From contig JAAYPO010000027.1 of assembly GCA_012519745.1 (NCBI GenBank), positions 1 to 45,778 of the forward strand: a stretch of 45,778 nt of DNA, given 5' to 3'. Origin of the DNA: Clostridiaceae bacterium. GTDB lineage: Bacteria; Bacillota; Clostridia; Acetivibrionales; DTU013. Below, in pieces: positions 8,195 through 16,099 of the stretch. A program made the translations under genes and the position numbers. Position 1 is the first letter of the stretch. Every line of letters begins with the position of its first letter. A model generated the notes under the pieces. The model was not told the DNA's origin and did no database searches. It was given only the letters and a program-made list of their open reading frames with translations.

Positions 8195-9094
8195 ATGTCA
8201 TTGCCATTTGTAAGCTTCATCACCTTCAACAGACTGGGACTGTCGGCAAGGAATCTGCAGGCGCTGCTTAAAACAGAAGATGATTTTGAGCTTCACATTA
8301 TAGACAGCAATTCCCGGGATGATTCATGGGCTTACATCGAAAGCCTTAATGACAGCCGGATAAAGTCCAGGACCAGACTACCGCTGAACCGGGGGCCGAT
8401 CTATGCTGTCAATCACAATCTGGCAAAAAGAAAGCCGGATCAATATTTTATTGCCCTCGACAGCGATGTGCTCCTCCTCACACCGGACTGGATCACTAAA
8501 TTCATGAGGGTTTTTGATACCTTCCCAGAGGTTGGTATGCTGGGCGTCCCGCGAACAAGTCCATATAAGGAATTCATACCGCCGGTCATCCCGATGGAGA
8601 AAAACGGGATTCGGTATTTACAGCTCAAGGACGGCATCGTTGGAGCCTCGCTGGATTTTGTACCCGGCCATTGTCAGTGCCTTCGTCCCGAGCTGATCAA
8701 TATCCTCGGCTACTGGAGTGAGGAGAATTATTTCGGAGATGCCGAGCTGTCCGTGCGCATCAACCAATATACACCTTATAGGGCCGGTTTTGTCACCGAT
8801 ATTTCGATCAGCATGGAGCAGTCGATTCCATGCGCGGACTGCCCGGTTAAGAAATTATGTCACCTTGATAAAATTGAGAATACCTGCTTCAGCATCCGCG
8901 ACACTTATCACAAGAATGAATCCTTTGTTGAAAAAAACACCTGGAAATATACTGCGACCTTCGATGAACTCAAGCAAGGGAAAAGGCCGGTATACTGCGC
9001 TTCCGTCCACGACCCCGAGTCCATCAGGAATCATATGTACAATGCGGAATGGGCAGAGGATAACTTCAACTTTTATGTAATCAACGCCAACTGA
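8195..9094 (+). CDS. family 2 glycosyltransferase with C-terminal Cys cluster, paralogue A
   Basis: A 299-residue protein. The first ~180 residues are a GT-A fold transferase: FVSFITFNRLGLSARNL, DSNSRDDSW, and the metal-binding DSD in ALDSDVLLLTPDW. This fold transfers a sugar from a nucleotide donor. Beyond the catalytic domain is a cysteine cluster, C213-x2-C216-x5-C222-x8-C231, then a conserved NxESFVxKxxWKY segment. Two paralogues (9115-10005 and 21376-22293) keep both parts. AGGGAGG lies just before the ATG. No membrane segment is visible, so it acts in the cytoplasm, here the mother cell if the sigma-K-like promoter is real. Acceptor and donor are unknown; nearby rfb genes suggest a dTDP-sugar donor. 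Confidence 0.88.
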   Translation: MSLPFVSFITFNRLGLSARNLQALLKTEDDFELHIIDSNSRDDSWAYIESLNDSRIKSRTRLPLNRGPIYAVNHNLAKRKPDQYFIALDSDVLLLTPDWITKFMRVFDTFPEVGMLGVPRTSPYKEFIPPVIPMEKNGIRYLQLKDGIVGASLDFVPGHCQCLRPELINILGYWSEENYFGDAELSVRINQYTPYRAGFVTDISISMEQSIPCADCPVKKLCHLDKIENTCFSIRDTYHKNESFVEKNTWKYTATFDELKQGKRPVYCASVHDPESIRNHMYNAEWAEDNFNFYVINAN

Positions 9095-9114
9095 TGAAGA
9101 AGAGGTGAAACAGC

Positions 9115-10005
9115 ATGACGCCGCCGATGGTCAGCTTCGTAACATGGAACAGACTCGGTTTGACAGCCCGCAATCTGAAGGCGCTGCTTGAGACCAATGA
9201 GGATTTCGAGCTTTATCTGGCAGACAACGGCTCCCGGGACGGGACCTGGGACTATTTATCCAGCCTGTCGGATCCACGGATCAGGAGCAGGATAAGGTTC
9301 GACGCTAACCACGGTCCGGTATACGCCGCAAATTACCACCTTTCCAGTCGAAGAAAAGACCAGTATTTCATTACAGTGGATAGTGATGTCAACATTCATT
9401 GTCCTAATTGGATCAGCAAATTCACGGAGGTGTTCAGGGCATTTCCTGAGGTGGGTTTGCTGGGTGCTGTTACTAAGGAATACCTGAACAAATACAGACA
9501 GCCCATGGTGCTTCACAGGAAGGGGTCCGCCTGTTTCCTTGAGATTGTGAATGGATTTGTGGAAGGCTGCTGCCAGTGCCTTCGTCCCGAGTTGATAGAG
9601 AAGATCGGCTATTGGAACGAGGAATGCTGTACCGGAGATATGGAATTAAGCTACAGGGTCCTCAATCACACACCTTTTATGGCCGGTTTCAATCCATCAA
9701 TTGAGATAGATCAGCTGCAGTACATCCCGTGCAGCAGCTGCAATGCCGTCGAATACTGCAGCATCTGTGAGAAGAGTGAAAGAGGCGGCTGTTTCCTGAT
9801 ACACGAAAGGAATTACAGGAATCCTCAGTTCAGAAACCATTTTCGCTACAAGTATCTGAAGTTCATTCGGGAGCTTAATGATGGCAGCAGAGGAGCCTTC
9901 TGTGGTTCAATGCACGATGAGGATTCCATGGTACGGAACCGATATGATCTGCGCAGCGCCTCTGAGAATTTCAGATATTATGAAAACCGATCCGGCGGGA
10001 GCTGA
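9115..10005 (+). CDS. family 2 glycosyltransferase with C-terminal Cys cluster, paralogue B
   Basis: A 296-residue paralogue of the preceding gene, 20 bp downstream in the same operon. The N-terminal GT-A domain has MVSFVTWNRLGLTARNL, DNGSRDGTW and the DSD triad in TVDSDVNIHCPNW. The cysteine cluster is C206-x2-C209-x5-C215, with C218 and C226 following. The C-terminal half keeps the FRYKYLKFIRELNDG block that corresponds to WKY...EL in the other two. Divergence is clear over the whole length, so this is an old duplication and the two enzymes probably use different acceptors or positions on one glycan. Confidence 0.87.
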   Translation: MTPPMVSFVTWNRLGLTARNLKALLETNEDFELYLADNGSRDGTWDYLSSLSDPRIRSRIRFDANHGPVYAANYHLSSRRKDQYFITVDSDVNIHCPNWISKFTEVFRAFPEVGLLGAVTKEYLNKYRQPMVLHRKGSACFLEIVNGFVEGCCQCLRPELIEKIGYWNEECCTGDMELSYRVLNHTPFMAGFNPSIEIDQLQYIPCSSCNAVEYCSICEKSERGGCFLIHERNYRNPQFRNHFRYKYLKFIRELNDGSRGAFCGSMHDEDSMVRNRYDLRSASENFRYYENRSGGS

Positions 10006-10054
10006 AGGTCATATTCTCAGCGCTGCGTCAATATGTAATGAATGGAGGGATAAA

Positions 10055-11200
10055 ATGAATGGACCAGAACCTTTTCCACATCCCATATATGTAACTCAAC
10101 CCCTCTTGCCTGATTTGCAGGATTATTGCGATATGCTCAGGCAAGTCTGGGAAAGCAGGCTTCTTACCAACAACGGCCCGATGGCAAAGCGCCTGGAGTC
10201 TGAACTGGCCAAATATCTTTGTGTGCCCCATCTGTCTCTTTTCTCAAACGGTACAATAGCTTTACAGATTGCCTGCAGATTGCTGAGGCTAAAGGGAGAA
10301 GTCATCACAACACCTTTTACATTCGCAGCCACGACCCATGCTTTATATTTAAACGATCTGAAACCGGTCTTCTGCGATGTTGAAGAAGAAACCCTCACCA
10401 TGGATCCGGATCGTGTGGAAGAATTGATAACCCCGGACACATGTGCCATACTTCCTGTCCATGTATATGGAAACCCCTGTAAAGTCGAAAGACTTCAAAA
10501 AATCGCAGATAAACACGGGTTGAAAATAATTTATGATGCAGCCCATGCCTTTGGTGTGGAGATAGACGGCATCCCCGTAGGGTCCTATGGTGATATATCC
10601 ATGTTCAGTCTGCACGCAACAAAGATCTACCACACTATCGAGGGAGGCGCTCTTGCATTTAAGAGTCCGGGGCTGAAGGAAAGATCGGATCAATTACGTA
10701 ACTTCGGTATCGTTAAGGAGGATCACATCAACGAACCGGGCACCAACGGAAAGCTCAATGAAATACAGGCAGCGATGGGGCTGCTGTTGCTGGATAAGGT
10801 GGATGAGGAAATCATTCGCAGAAAGGAGATTACATACCTTTACCGGGATCTGCTGAGAAATGTGCCCGGCATCCGTACAGGTGAGGATCAGGACGGTGTA
10901 AAACATAATTATCCGTATTTCGTCATTCGGGTGGATCATAAGGAATATGGCCTCAGCCGTGATGAACTGCAAAAGGGTCTTCGCGAATATAATGTCTTTT
11001 CCAGGAGGTACTTCTATCCATTGTGCAGCCATTTCAGATGTTACCGGGATCTGTATTCTGCCCGGGCCGGAAACCTGCCTGTTGCGGAGCGTTCTGCGGA
11101 GGAGGTTCTTGTTCTCCCGCTGTATGGCGGCCTGAAAAACGAAGATGTAGAAAAAATCTGCTCTGTCATCGGGCATATCAGATCGGGAGGAAATGGGTGA
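10055..11200 (+). CDS. DegT/DnrJ/EryC1 aminotransferase, VioA-like
   Basis: A 381-residue PLP-dependent sugar aminotransferase. The Schiff-base lysine is K190 in FSLHATKIYHTIEGG, and FTFAATTHAL, PVHVYGNP and DAAHAFGVEIDG are family marks. The HATK(V/I)(F/Y)(H/N)TIEGG form of the active site is the one I associate with enzymes that aminate dTDP-4-keto-6-deoxyglucose at C4 (VioA, giving dTDP-viosamine). That fits rfbA-rfbB upstream. The start is ATG 10055 with GGAGGG 6 bases before it; the frame stays open upstream, but those codons overlap the previous gene. It is followed at 7 bp by a PglD/NeuD-like acyltransferase. A 3-aminotransferase role remains possible. Confidence 0.85.
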   Translation: MNGPEPFPHPIYVTQPLLPDLQDYCDMLRQVWESRLLTNNGPMAKRLESELAKYLCVPHLSLFSNGTIALQIACRLLRLKGEVITTPFTFAATTHALYLNDLKPVFCDVEEETLTMDPDRVEELITPDTCAILPVHVYGNPCKVERLQKIADKHGLKIIYDAAHAFGVEIDGIPVGSYGDISMFSLHATKIYHTIEGGALAFKSPGLKERSDQLRNFGIVKEDHINEPGTNGKLNEIQAAMGLLLLDKVDEEIIRRKEITYLYRDLLRNVPGIRTGEDQDGVKHNYPYFVIRVDHKEYGLSRDELQKGLREYNVFSRRYFYPLCSHFRCYRDLYSARAGNLPVAERSAEEVLVLPLYGGLKNEDVEKICSVIGHIRSGGNG

Positions 11201-11206
11201 TATTGT

Positions 11207-11851
11207 ATGGAAGATTTGATCCTGTATGGTTCAGGCGGAATGGCCAGAGAAGTGGTGGAGCTTGTCGCTGATATCAATGATATCAGTCCCACCTGGAGGA
11301 TCCTTGGATATATTGACGATGTCAAAGGTGACAGCAGTGAGCTGGTGAATGGTTTCCCGCTGCTGGGAACGTGGAAGATGCTGAAGGATGTACCGGGTCA
11401 GCCCTATGTCATTATCGCAGTGAGCAATCCATCCGACAAGGAGGCCATTTTCAGAAGGATCAGGAATTTGCCCATCAGGTTTCCAACATTGATCCATCCC
11501 TCGGCTAAGGTGGCACGTAATGCGCGGATCGGTGAAGGCTCCATTATCGGAATGGATTGTATTGTTTCGACCGATGTCAGAATAGGAAATCATGTTTTCC
11601 TTAATATGCGAACTATCGTTGGCCACGATACAGTCATAATGGATTACAGCTCATGTCTGGTCGGCTGCATCATTGCAGGCGGTGTCGTTATAAAGGGCAG
11701 CGCTCTGCTTGGCTCCGGATGTATCATCATGGAAAAGACTGCGATAGGCAGCAAAAGCAAAGTTTCGATGGGCTCTGTTGTAAGCTTCGACGTACCGGAT
11801 CATCATGTGGTAATGAGTCGGCCGTCAAAAAGTATGTATTTCGGAGAGTGA
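11207..11851 (+). CDS. PglD/NeuD-family sugar-nucleotide N-acyltransferase 1
   Basis: A 214-residue trimeric hexapeptide acyltransferase. The N-terminal Rossmann-like nucleotide-sugar-binding domain starts LILYGSGGMAREVVEL. A left-handed beta-helix from ~100 (HPSAKVARNARIGEGSIIG ... GSGCIIMEKTAIG) binds acetyl-CoA. The catalytic His is expected in VGHDTVIMDYS. Enzymes of this family acetylate the 4-amino group of UDP- or dTDP-4-amino-sugars (PglD, VioB) or sialic acid (NeuD). The VioA-like gene directly upstream points to dTDP-Qui4N as substrate. The stop codon overlaps the upstream ATG (11851) of the next gene. Confidence 0.85.
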   Translation: MEDLILYGSGGMAREVVELVADINDISPTWRILGYIDDVKGDSSELVNGFPLLGTWKMLKDVPGQPYVIIAVSNPSDKEAIFRRIRNLPIRFPTLIHPSAKVARNARIGEGSIIGMDCIVSTDVRIGNHVFLNMRTIVGHDTVIMDYSSCLVGCIIAGGVVIKGSALLGSGCIIMEKTAIGSKSKVSMGSVVSFDVPDHHVVMSRPSKSMYFGE

Positions 11852-11859
11852 TGGGTTGC

Positions 11860-12552
11860 ATGAAAGATATTTTAATTATCGGTGCAGGGAATTTCGGCCG
11901 TGAAGTGGCTCAGCTCATACATGACATCAATCAGGACAAAAACCGGTGGAACATATTGGGCTTCATTGATGAAACTCCAGAAAAACACGCAACACTGATC
12001 CACAGCATACCGGTCCTGGGGGGGCCGGAATGGCTTGAGCGGAACAGCCGGGGTTCTGTCTCGGCTGTTTTTGCCATCGGAAATCCCCGGAATAAATACC
12101 GGCTTATCAGCAGGCTAGATAAATTTGGTCTGGATTACCCTATCCTGATCCACCCGGGAGCTATTATAAGCAGTTATTCAAGCATAGGTGCCGGCAGCAT
12201 CATTTGCTGGGGGTGCTTTATATCTGTCGATATTCGCATCGGAAACCATGTGGCAATCAACCCGGGCTGCGGTATCGGACACGATGCTGCGATCATGGAC
12301 TATTCCACACTCTACTGGAACGTGACGCTTTCCGGCAACGTAACCATACAGGAAGGCTGCGAGATCGGTTCAAAGGTGTCCGTGATACCTCAAAGAAAAG
12401 TCGGACGCTGGAGCACTATCGGAGCCGGCGCCGTGGTGGTAAAGGATATACCGGAATTCTCTACAGCGGTAGGTGTTCCTGCTAAGCAGATCAAAGTTAA
12501 TCTATTCGATCCCGACTCCGACGGTGATCCCAGCTTGTCCACTCCCAACTGA
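11860..12552 (+). CDS. PglD/NeuD-family sugar-nucleotide N-acyltransferase 2
   Basis: A 230-residue second member of the same family. It starts MKDILIIGAGNFGREVAQLI, then the left-handed helix (HPGAIISSYSSIGAGSIICW) with the expected catalytic His in GIGHDAAIMDYS. I place the start at ATG 11860, with CGGAGAG 11 bases upstream; ATG 11851 overlaps the previous stop as TGATG and is also possible. Two different acyltransferases behind one aminotransferase suggest either two amino sugars or two acyl donors, such as acetyl-CoA for one and the ACP-bound acyl group made by 22353-25488 for the other. The second idea is inference. Confidence 0.84.
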   Translation: MKDILIIGAGNFGREVAQLIHDINQDKNRWNILGFIDETPEKHATLIHSIPVLGGPEWLERNSRGSVSAVFAIGNPRNKYRLISRLDKFGLDYPILIHPGAIISSYSSIGAGSIICWGCFISVDIRIGNHVAINPGCGIGHDAAIMDYSTLYWNVTLSGNVTIQEGCEIGSKVSVIPQRKVGRWSTIGAGAVVVKDIPEFSTAVGVPAKQIKVNLFDPDSDGDPSLSTPN

Positions 12553-12554
12553 AG

Positions 12555-12600
12555 AAAAAGCAGGGCAAGGAGGCTGTAAATGCTGGCATACCCTGCTTTT
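12555..12600. terminator. bidirectional terminator between convergent genes
   Basis: An inverted repeat, AAAAGCAGGG at 12557-12565 and CCCTGCTTTT at 12591-12600, gives a T-run at the end of either transcript. It separates the plus-strand acyltransferase from the minus-strand glycosyltransferase-TPR gene. Confidence 0.7.
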
Positions 12601-12622
12601 CACCATATTTCTTCGATAATTC

Positions 12623-13756
12623 TCATGTAGTTGCGTCCCCGGCCCTTTCGGTTTCTCCATTCTCAGCCGGAACATTTTTTCTCGCCTTGAACAGCCTCTT
12701 TTGAAGTAGTGCCCTGTTGTGTAGAACACTTTTATCCTCGGGCCTGTATTTCCCTGCTTCCTCGTTATGTTCGAAGGCTTTATGGTATTCTCCCAGGTTG
12801 TAGTAGCAGACGCATAGCTGAAGATGAGGATACCATGTGTAATAAGCTTTATAAGTAAAACTCCAGCGTTCAGGCTCAGGCTTCTGCGATGCTGCCTCCT
12901 CGTACCAGAAGATCGCTGTCCGGTAATCCCTTCTGCGCTGGAACACCTGTCCGATCCGGCAACATGCTTCAGCTCGCGGCGCAGTGTACCGGAAGGATCT
13001 CAACAGTGAATCCAGTTCATTATCAGTCTCATTGAGAAAACGGTAGCAATCCGCCATGAAAATGCAGGCGAAGATCTTGTCCTCCACCCATCCTTCCTCC
13101 ATTGAAAGGTTTTTTTCATAGCTTTCAATGGCCTTTCTGTAATGTCCGTTTTCTCTAAGTTCATTTCCATAGTAGAAGAAGTCTCTGGCGGAAAATTCGT
13201 CACCACGGGCCAGCTTCTTTTCATACATGGACATTGTCCGTCCGACGGCATGACGCAATTTTTTATGGGTGACTGCGATTTCGGAATCGATCACCTTACC
13301 GCTGACGTTCAAATATTGATGGCAATCTCCATACCATTTGAAGTTCCTGTCCCTTCTGAGCAGACGATGGCGGCGAAATTGAAGTGTGACATTTCCGAAC
13401 TCGTCGGATCCGAAGTTGTAGTACATCGAAACGGCATCCACAGACGGATCCAGTGTCTCCTTCAGCTCCTTGAGCAGGATGCGGTCTTTATCAAGCAATA
13501 CATCATCGGCATCCAGAAACAGTATATATTCCTTTGTTGCATGGCGGAAGGATTCATTTCTGGCGGCAGCAAAGCTGTTGATCCATTCAAAGTCAAAAAT
13601 GCGGTCGGTGTATCGGGCGGCTATTTCCTTGGTACGGTCGGTGGAGCCGGTATCTACGATGTTGATTTCGTCTACAAGATCATAGACTGTGTCCAGACAG
13701 CGGGCCAGCAGTGCTTCTTCATTTTTCACGATCATGCATAAGCTTATTGTAATCAT
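12623..13756 (-). CDS. family 2 glycosyltransferase with C-terminal TPR domain
   Basis: A 377-residue protein. Residues 1-~200 form a GT-A transferase of the SunS-like kind: ISLCMIVKNEEALLARCLDT, VDTGSTDRTKEIA, FDFEWINSFAAARNESF and the metal-binding DADD in LFLDADDVLL. Residues ~205-350 are tetratricopeptide helices (YRKAIESYEKNL, YRTAIFWYEEAA, YHKAFEHNEEAGKYRPED). The architecture is common in Firmicute surface-glycan and protein S-/O-glycosylation loci, where the TPRs bind a protein acceptor. It lies directly downstream of the collagen-like gene on the same strand, so that protein is a candidate acceptor, although a terminator-like hairpin separates them. Confidence 0.9.
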   Translation of the reverse strand: MITISLCMIVKNEEALLARCLDTVYDLVDEINIVDTGSTDRTKEIAARYTDRIFDFEWINSFAAARNESFRHATKEYILFLDADDVLLDKDRILLKELKETLDPSVDAVSMYYNFGSDEFGNVTLQFRRHRLLRRDRNFKWYGDCHQYLNVSGKVIDSEIAVTHKKLRHAVGRTMSMYEKKLARGDEFSARDFFYYGNELRENGHYRKAIESYEKNLSMEEGWVEDKIFACIFMADCYRFLNETDNELDSLLRSFRYTAPRAEACCRIGQVFQRRRDYRTAIFWYEEAASQKPEPERWSFTYKAYYTWYPHLQLCVCYYNLGEYHKAFEHNEEAGKYRPEDKSVLHNRALLQKRLFKARKNVPAENGETERAGDATT

Positions 13757-13786
13757 GATTTAACCCTTTCATATACAGAAAATAAT

Positions 13787-13816
13787 TGCGATGCCTGCCT
13801 GATGACAGGCATCGCT
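13787..13816 (-). terminator. terminator after the collagen-like gene
   Basis: GCGATGCCTG at 13788-13797 pairs with CAGGCATCGC at 13806-13815. On the minus strand it is followed by AATTATTTT. It would end or attenuate transcription from the collagen-like gene into the 12623-13756 gene. Confidence 0.65.
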
Positions 13817-13833
13817 GTAACTCATCGCTACCG

Positions 13834-14679
13834 TTATGGTCCGGTAGGTCCGGTTGCGCCAGTTGCGCCGGTAGGTCCGGTTGCGCCAGTTGCTCCGGTT
13901 GCGCCGGTTGCGCCGGTTGCGCCGGTTGCGCCAGTTGCTCCAGTTGCTCCAGTCGGGCCAGTCGGGCCGGTCGGGCCAGTCGGGCCAGTCGGGCCGGTCG
14001 GTCCTGTCGGGCCGGTAGGTCCAGTTGCTCCGGTTGCGCCAGTAGGTCCAGTAGGGCCAGTAGCGCCGGTTGCTCCTGTCGGTCCTGTAGCTCCAGTAGC
14101 TCCTGTCGGTCCTGTCGGGCCGGTAGCACCTGTTGCGCCGGTCGGGCCAGTCGGGCCGGTAGGTCCGGTTGCTCCAGTCGGGCCGGTAGGTCCGGTTGCG
14201 CCTGCGCCCTCAACTGAGATGAGTGACACATCGTCCACTATGACATTGGCAGTGCCGGCTTCGGGTATCGTACTGATGAATATGAAAGCCTGGTCGGCTC
14301 CCGGAGGCGCCTCATCAGTCACCTGATAGACCTCGATCCAGTTATTGTTCAATACATCCGGAAGTCTTCCAGTCGGTATTATTGTGATAAGACCGGTGTC
14401 TAAAAAATTGAAAGCCGCATCATAATATGAGATCAGTATGACCACCTGCGGGCTGGGCAATGGCCCGACCCTCGCAAGAGACACCTTGAATTCATACCTC
14501 TCCCCCGGCAAAACCGGGACGACCTGAGCAATAAAAGAATTTGACAGTCCTCCTGCCAACTGTGCAGAAAAGATTCCGGAATGGCTGTACTGTGCTGTAA
14601 CAACTGCATCCACAGCAACCCAGGGAGGAAGTGACCCTGTTTCAAACCCTCCGTTGACAATCAACTCCTCAAATGGCAT
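13834..14679 (-). CDS. collagen-like triplet-repeat protein with N-terminal NTTRR-F1/CBM-like domain
   Basis: A 281-residue protein. Residues 1-157 are a beta-sandwich-like domain starting [15 protein letters not shown] and ending [14 protein letters not shown]; this fits the NTTRR-F1 type domain that precedes triplet repeats in Firmicutes. Residues ~158-281 are an unbroken Gly-X-Y tract of only GPT and GAT triplets, about 40 of them. The tract runs to the stop codon, so there is no C-terminal trimer domain as in Bacillus BclA. Thr at the Y position is the O-glycosylation residue in such proteins. There is no signal peptide, as expected for a mother-cell-made spore coat/exosporium filament. 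A strong AAAGGAGGTGG and a sigma-K-like promoter precede it. Confidence 0.93.
   Translation of the reverse strand: MPFEELIVNGGFETGSLPPWVAVDAVVTAQYSHSGIFSAQLAGGLSNSFIAQVVPVLPGERYEFKVSLARVGPLPSPQVVILISYYDAAFNFLDTGLITIIPTGRLPDVLNNNWIEVYQVTDEAPPGADQAFIFISTIPEAGTANVIVDDVSLISVEGAGATGPTGPTGATGPTGPTGPTGATGATGPTGPTGATGATGPTGATGATGPTGPTGATGATGPTGPTGPTGPTGPTGPTGPTGPTGATGATGATGATGATGATGATGATGPTGATGATGPTGP
13837..14208 (-). repeat. 9-bp-period collagen repeat tract
   Basis: About 372 bp of imperfect GGN-CCN-ACN / GGN-GCN-ACN triplets encode (G-P/A-T)n. Such tracts change length readily by slippage. Long antisense open frames here are artefacts of the repeat. Confidence 0.92.
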
Positions 14680-14737
14680 TTTTCCACCTCCTTTTTGTTT
14701 TTAATGGCTGGAAATGAAGCATTTGCCAACCTCATGG

Positions 14738-14765
14738 TATTATATGTAAACCAGCCTGATTATGT
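14738..14765 (-). promoter_or_regulatory. sigma-K-like promoter for the collagen-like gene
   Basis: On the minus strand AC (14765-14764) is followed by 17 bases and CATATAATA (14746-14738). This matches AC-N17-CATAnnnTA exactly. The site lies about 58 bp before the start codon. Confidence 0.65.
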
Positions 14766-14839
14766 TAACTATTCATTTGTGATTTTTTATCCCGACGCCG
14801 CCCACCGCTCCAACAAACACCGGCAGCTTGTATTTTTGC

Positions 14840-14867
14840 ACACTTGGCGTTTCGTTGTCATAAAATA
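14840..14867 (+). promoter_or_regulatory. sigma-K-like promoter for the WbpE-like aminotransferase gene
   Basis: AC at 14840-14841, a 17-base spacer, then CATAAAATA at 14859-14867. This is an exact match to the sigma-K form, 29 bp before the start codon. It is divergent from the collagen-gene promoter 75 bp away. Confidence 0.62.
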
Positions 14868-14896
14868 GGAAAGAATGAATAGAGAGGATATATCAA

Positions 14897-16066
14897 ATGA
14901 TCCCGTTAGTTGATCTGAAAGCCCAATACCAGCAGATAAAAGATGAAATAAACCAGGCGATAACTGATGTCCTTGAGAGTTCACACTTTATTATGGGAAA
15001 GAAAGTAACAGAGCTGGAGAATGAAATAGCCCGCTATATCGGCACCAGGCATGCTGTTTCCTGTGCAAACGGTACGGATGCACTGGTCCTGTCGCTTCAC
15101 GCCTGCGGCATCGGGGAAGGCGACGAGGTAATCACCTCACCCTTTACGTTTTTTGCTACAGCAGAAGCCATTTCCAGAGTCGGGGCAAAGCCCGTGTTTT
15201 CGGATGTCGATCAGGATACCTTCAATATAGATGCCCGACAGCTCCATAATGTGATTACTCCAAGAACAAAAGCAATAATTCCTGTCCACATGTATGGGCA
15301 GCCGGCAGATATGGATGAGTTGCGCATGACAGCGGACAAATACGGTCTGCTCATTATTGAGGACGCCTGTCAGGCCTTTGGAGCCAGTTATAAGGGACAG
15401 AAAGCCGGATCAATGGGAAATGCCGGCTGCTTTTCTTTTTTTCCGTCAAAAAACCTGGGAGCTTATGGCGACGGTGGATTGATTACCACAAATGATAATC
15501 GGATTGCTTCGGAGGCTGCCAGTCTACGTGTGCACGGCTCCGCCAGAGGCAGAACACAGGGGACTCCGGTGTCACATATTGCTAATGCTCTTTCAGGCGA
15601 TTTGGGCTTCGACACCTCAAGATACTATAACTCCCGTATCGGCTACAACTCCAGACTGGATGAACTGCAAGCAGCTATACTGCTGGTCAAGCTGAAGTAT
15701 ATAGATCAGTGGAATGAGACAAGGAGGGAAATCGCCCATTTCTATAATGAGTACCTCCGGGACACATCACTTATCCTGCCGAAACTGCCGGAGAACGCGC
15801 AAGGGGTGTTTCATTTATATGTGGTTCAGTCGGAGAACCGCAACGAACTGTTAAGGATACTGAAGGACAAGGGCATCTCAACGGGGATCCACTACCCCAT
15901 ACCCCTTCACTTGCAGAAAGCTTATGAAGGCCTTGGCTATCATCCCGGTGATTTTCCTGTGACGGAAAGACTGTCTGAATGTATTTTATCCATCCCCATA
16001 TACCCTGAATTGACGGCGGCTCAGATGGAATATATCGCGAAAACACTGTTCAACGCTGCAAAGTAA
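14897..16066 (+). CDS. DegT/DnrJ/EryC1 aminotransferase, WbpE/WlbC-like
   Basis: A 389-residue PLP-dependent sugar aminotransferase starting MIPLVDLKAQYQQIKDEI. The PLP lysine is K185 in FSFFPSKNLGAYGDGG, with GTDALVLSLHA and ITSPFTFFATAEAISRVGA upstream. This active-site form is typical of enzymes that aminate a 3-keto-sugar nucleotide (WbpE, WlbC, GnnB, QdtB). It is followed 33 bp later by a WbpD-like acetyltransferase, and a WbpB/WlbA-like dehydrogenase is encoded at 20172. Together these give oxidation, transamination and acetylation at C3. It differs from the VioA-like aminotransferase at 10055 in active-site motif, so the two should act at different carbons. Confidence 0.88.
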   Translation: MIPLVDLKAQYQQIKDEINQAITDVLESSHFIMGKKVTELENEIARYIGTRHAVSCANGTDALVLSLHACGIGEGDEVITSPFTFFATAEAISRVGAKPVFSDVDQDTFNIDARQLHNVITPRTKAIIPVHMYGQPADMDELRMTADKYGLLIIEDACQAFGASYKGQKAGSMGNAGCFSFFPSKNLGAYGDGGLITTNDNRIASEAASLRVHGSARGRTQGTPVSHIANALSGDLGFDTSRYYNSRIGYNSRLDELQAAILLVKLKYIDQWNETRREIAHFYNEYLRDTSLILPKLPENAQGVFHLYVVQSENRNELLRILKDKGISTGIHYPIPLHLQKAYEGLGYHPGDFPVTERLSECILSIPIYPELTAAQMEYIAKTLFNAAK

Positions 16067-16099
16067 TGCTGTAACAATCTCGAATAGGAGGGCTGTGCT

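Noticed and set aside
8195-10005. Tandem glycosyltransferases as a recent duplication or assembly artefact
   Set aside because: The two are diverged throughout, including at DNA level, so they are genuine old paralogues.
13786-14326. Long open frames on the plus strand rich in Val-Ala-Pro-Val-Gly-Pro or Ser/Cys/Gly
   Set aside because: They are antisense shadows of the collagen triplet repeat, lack ribosome binding sites, and the minus-strand frame has a clear N-terminal domain and Shine-Dalgarno sequence.
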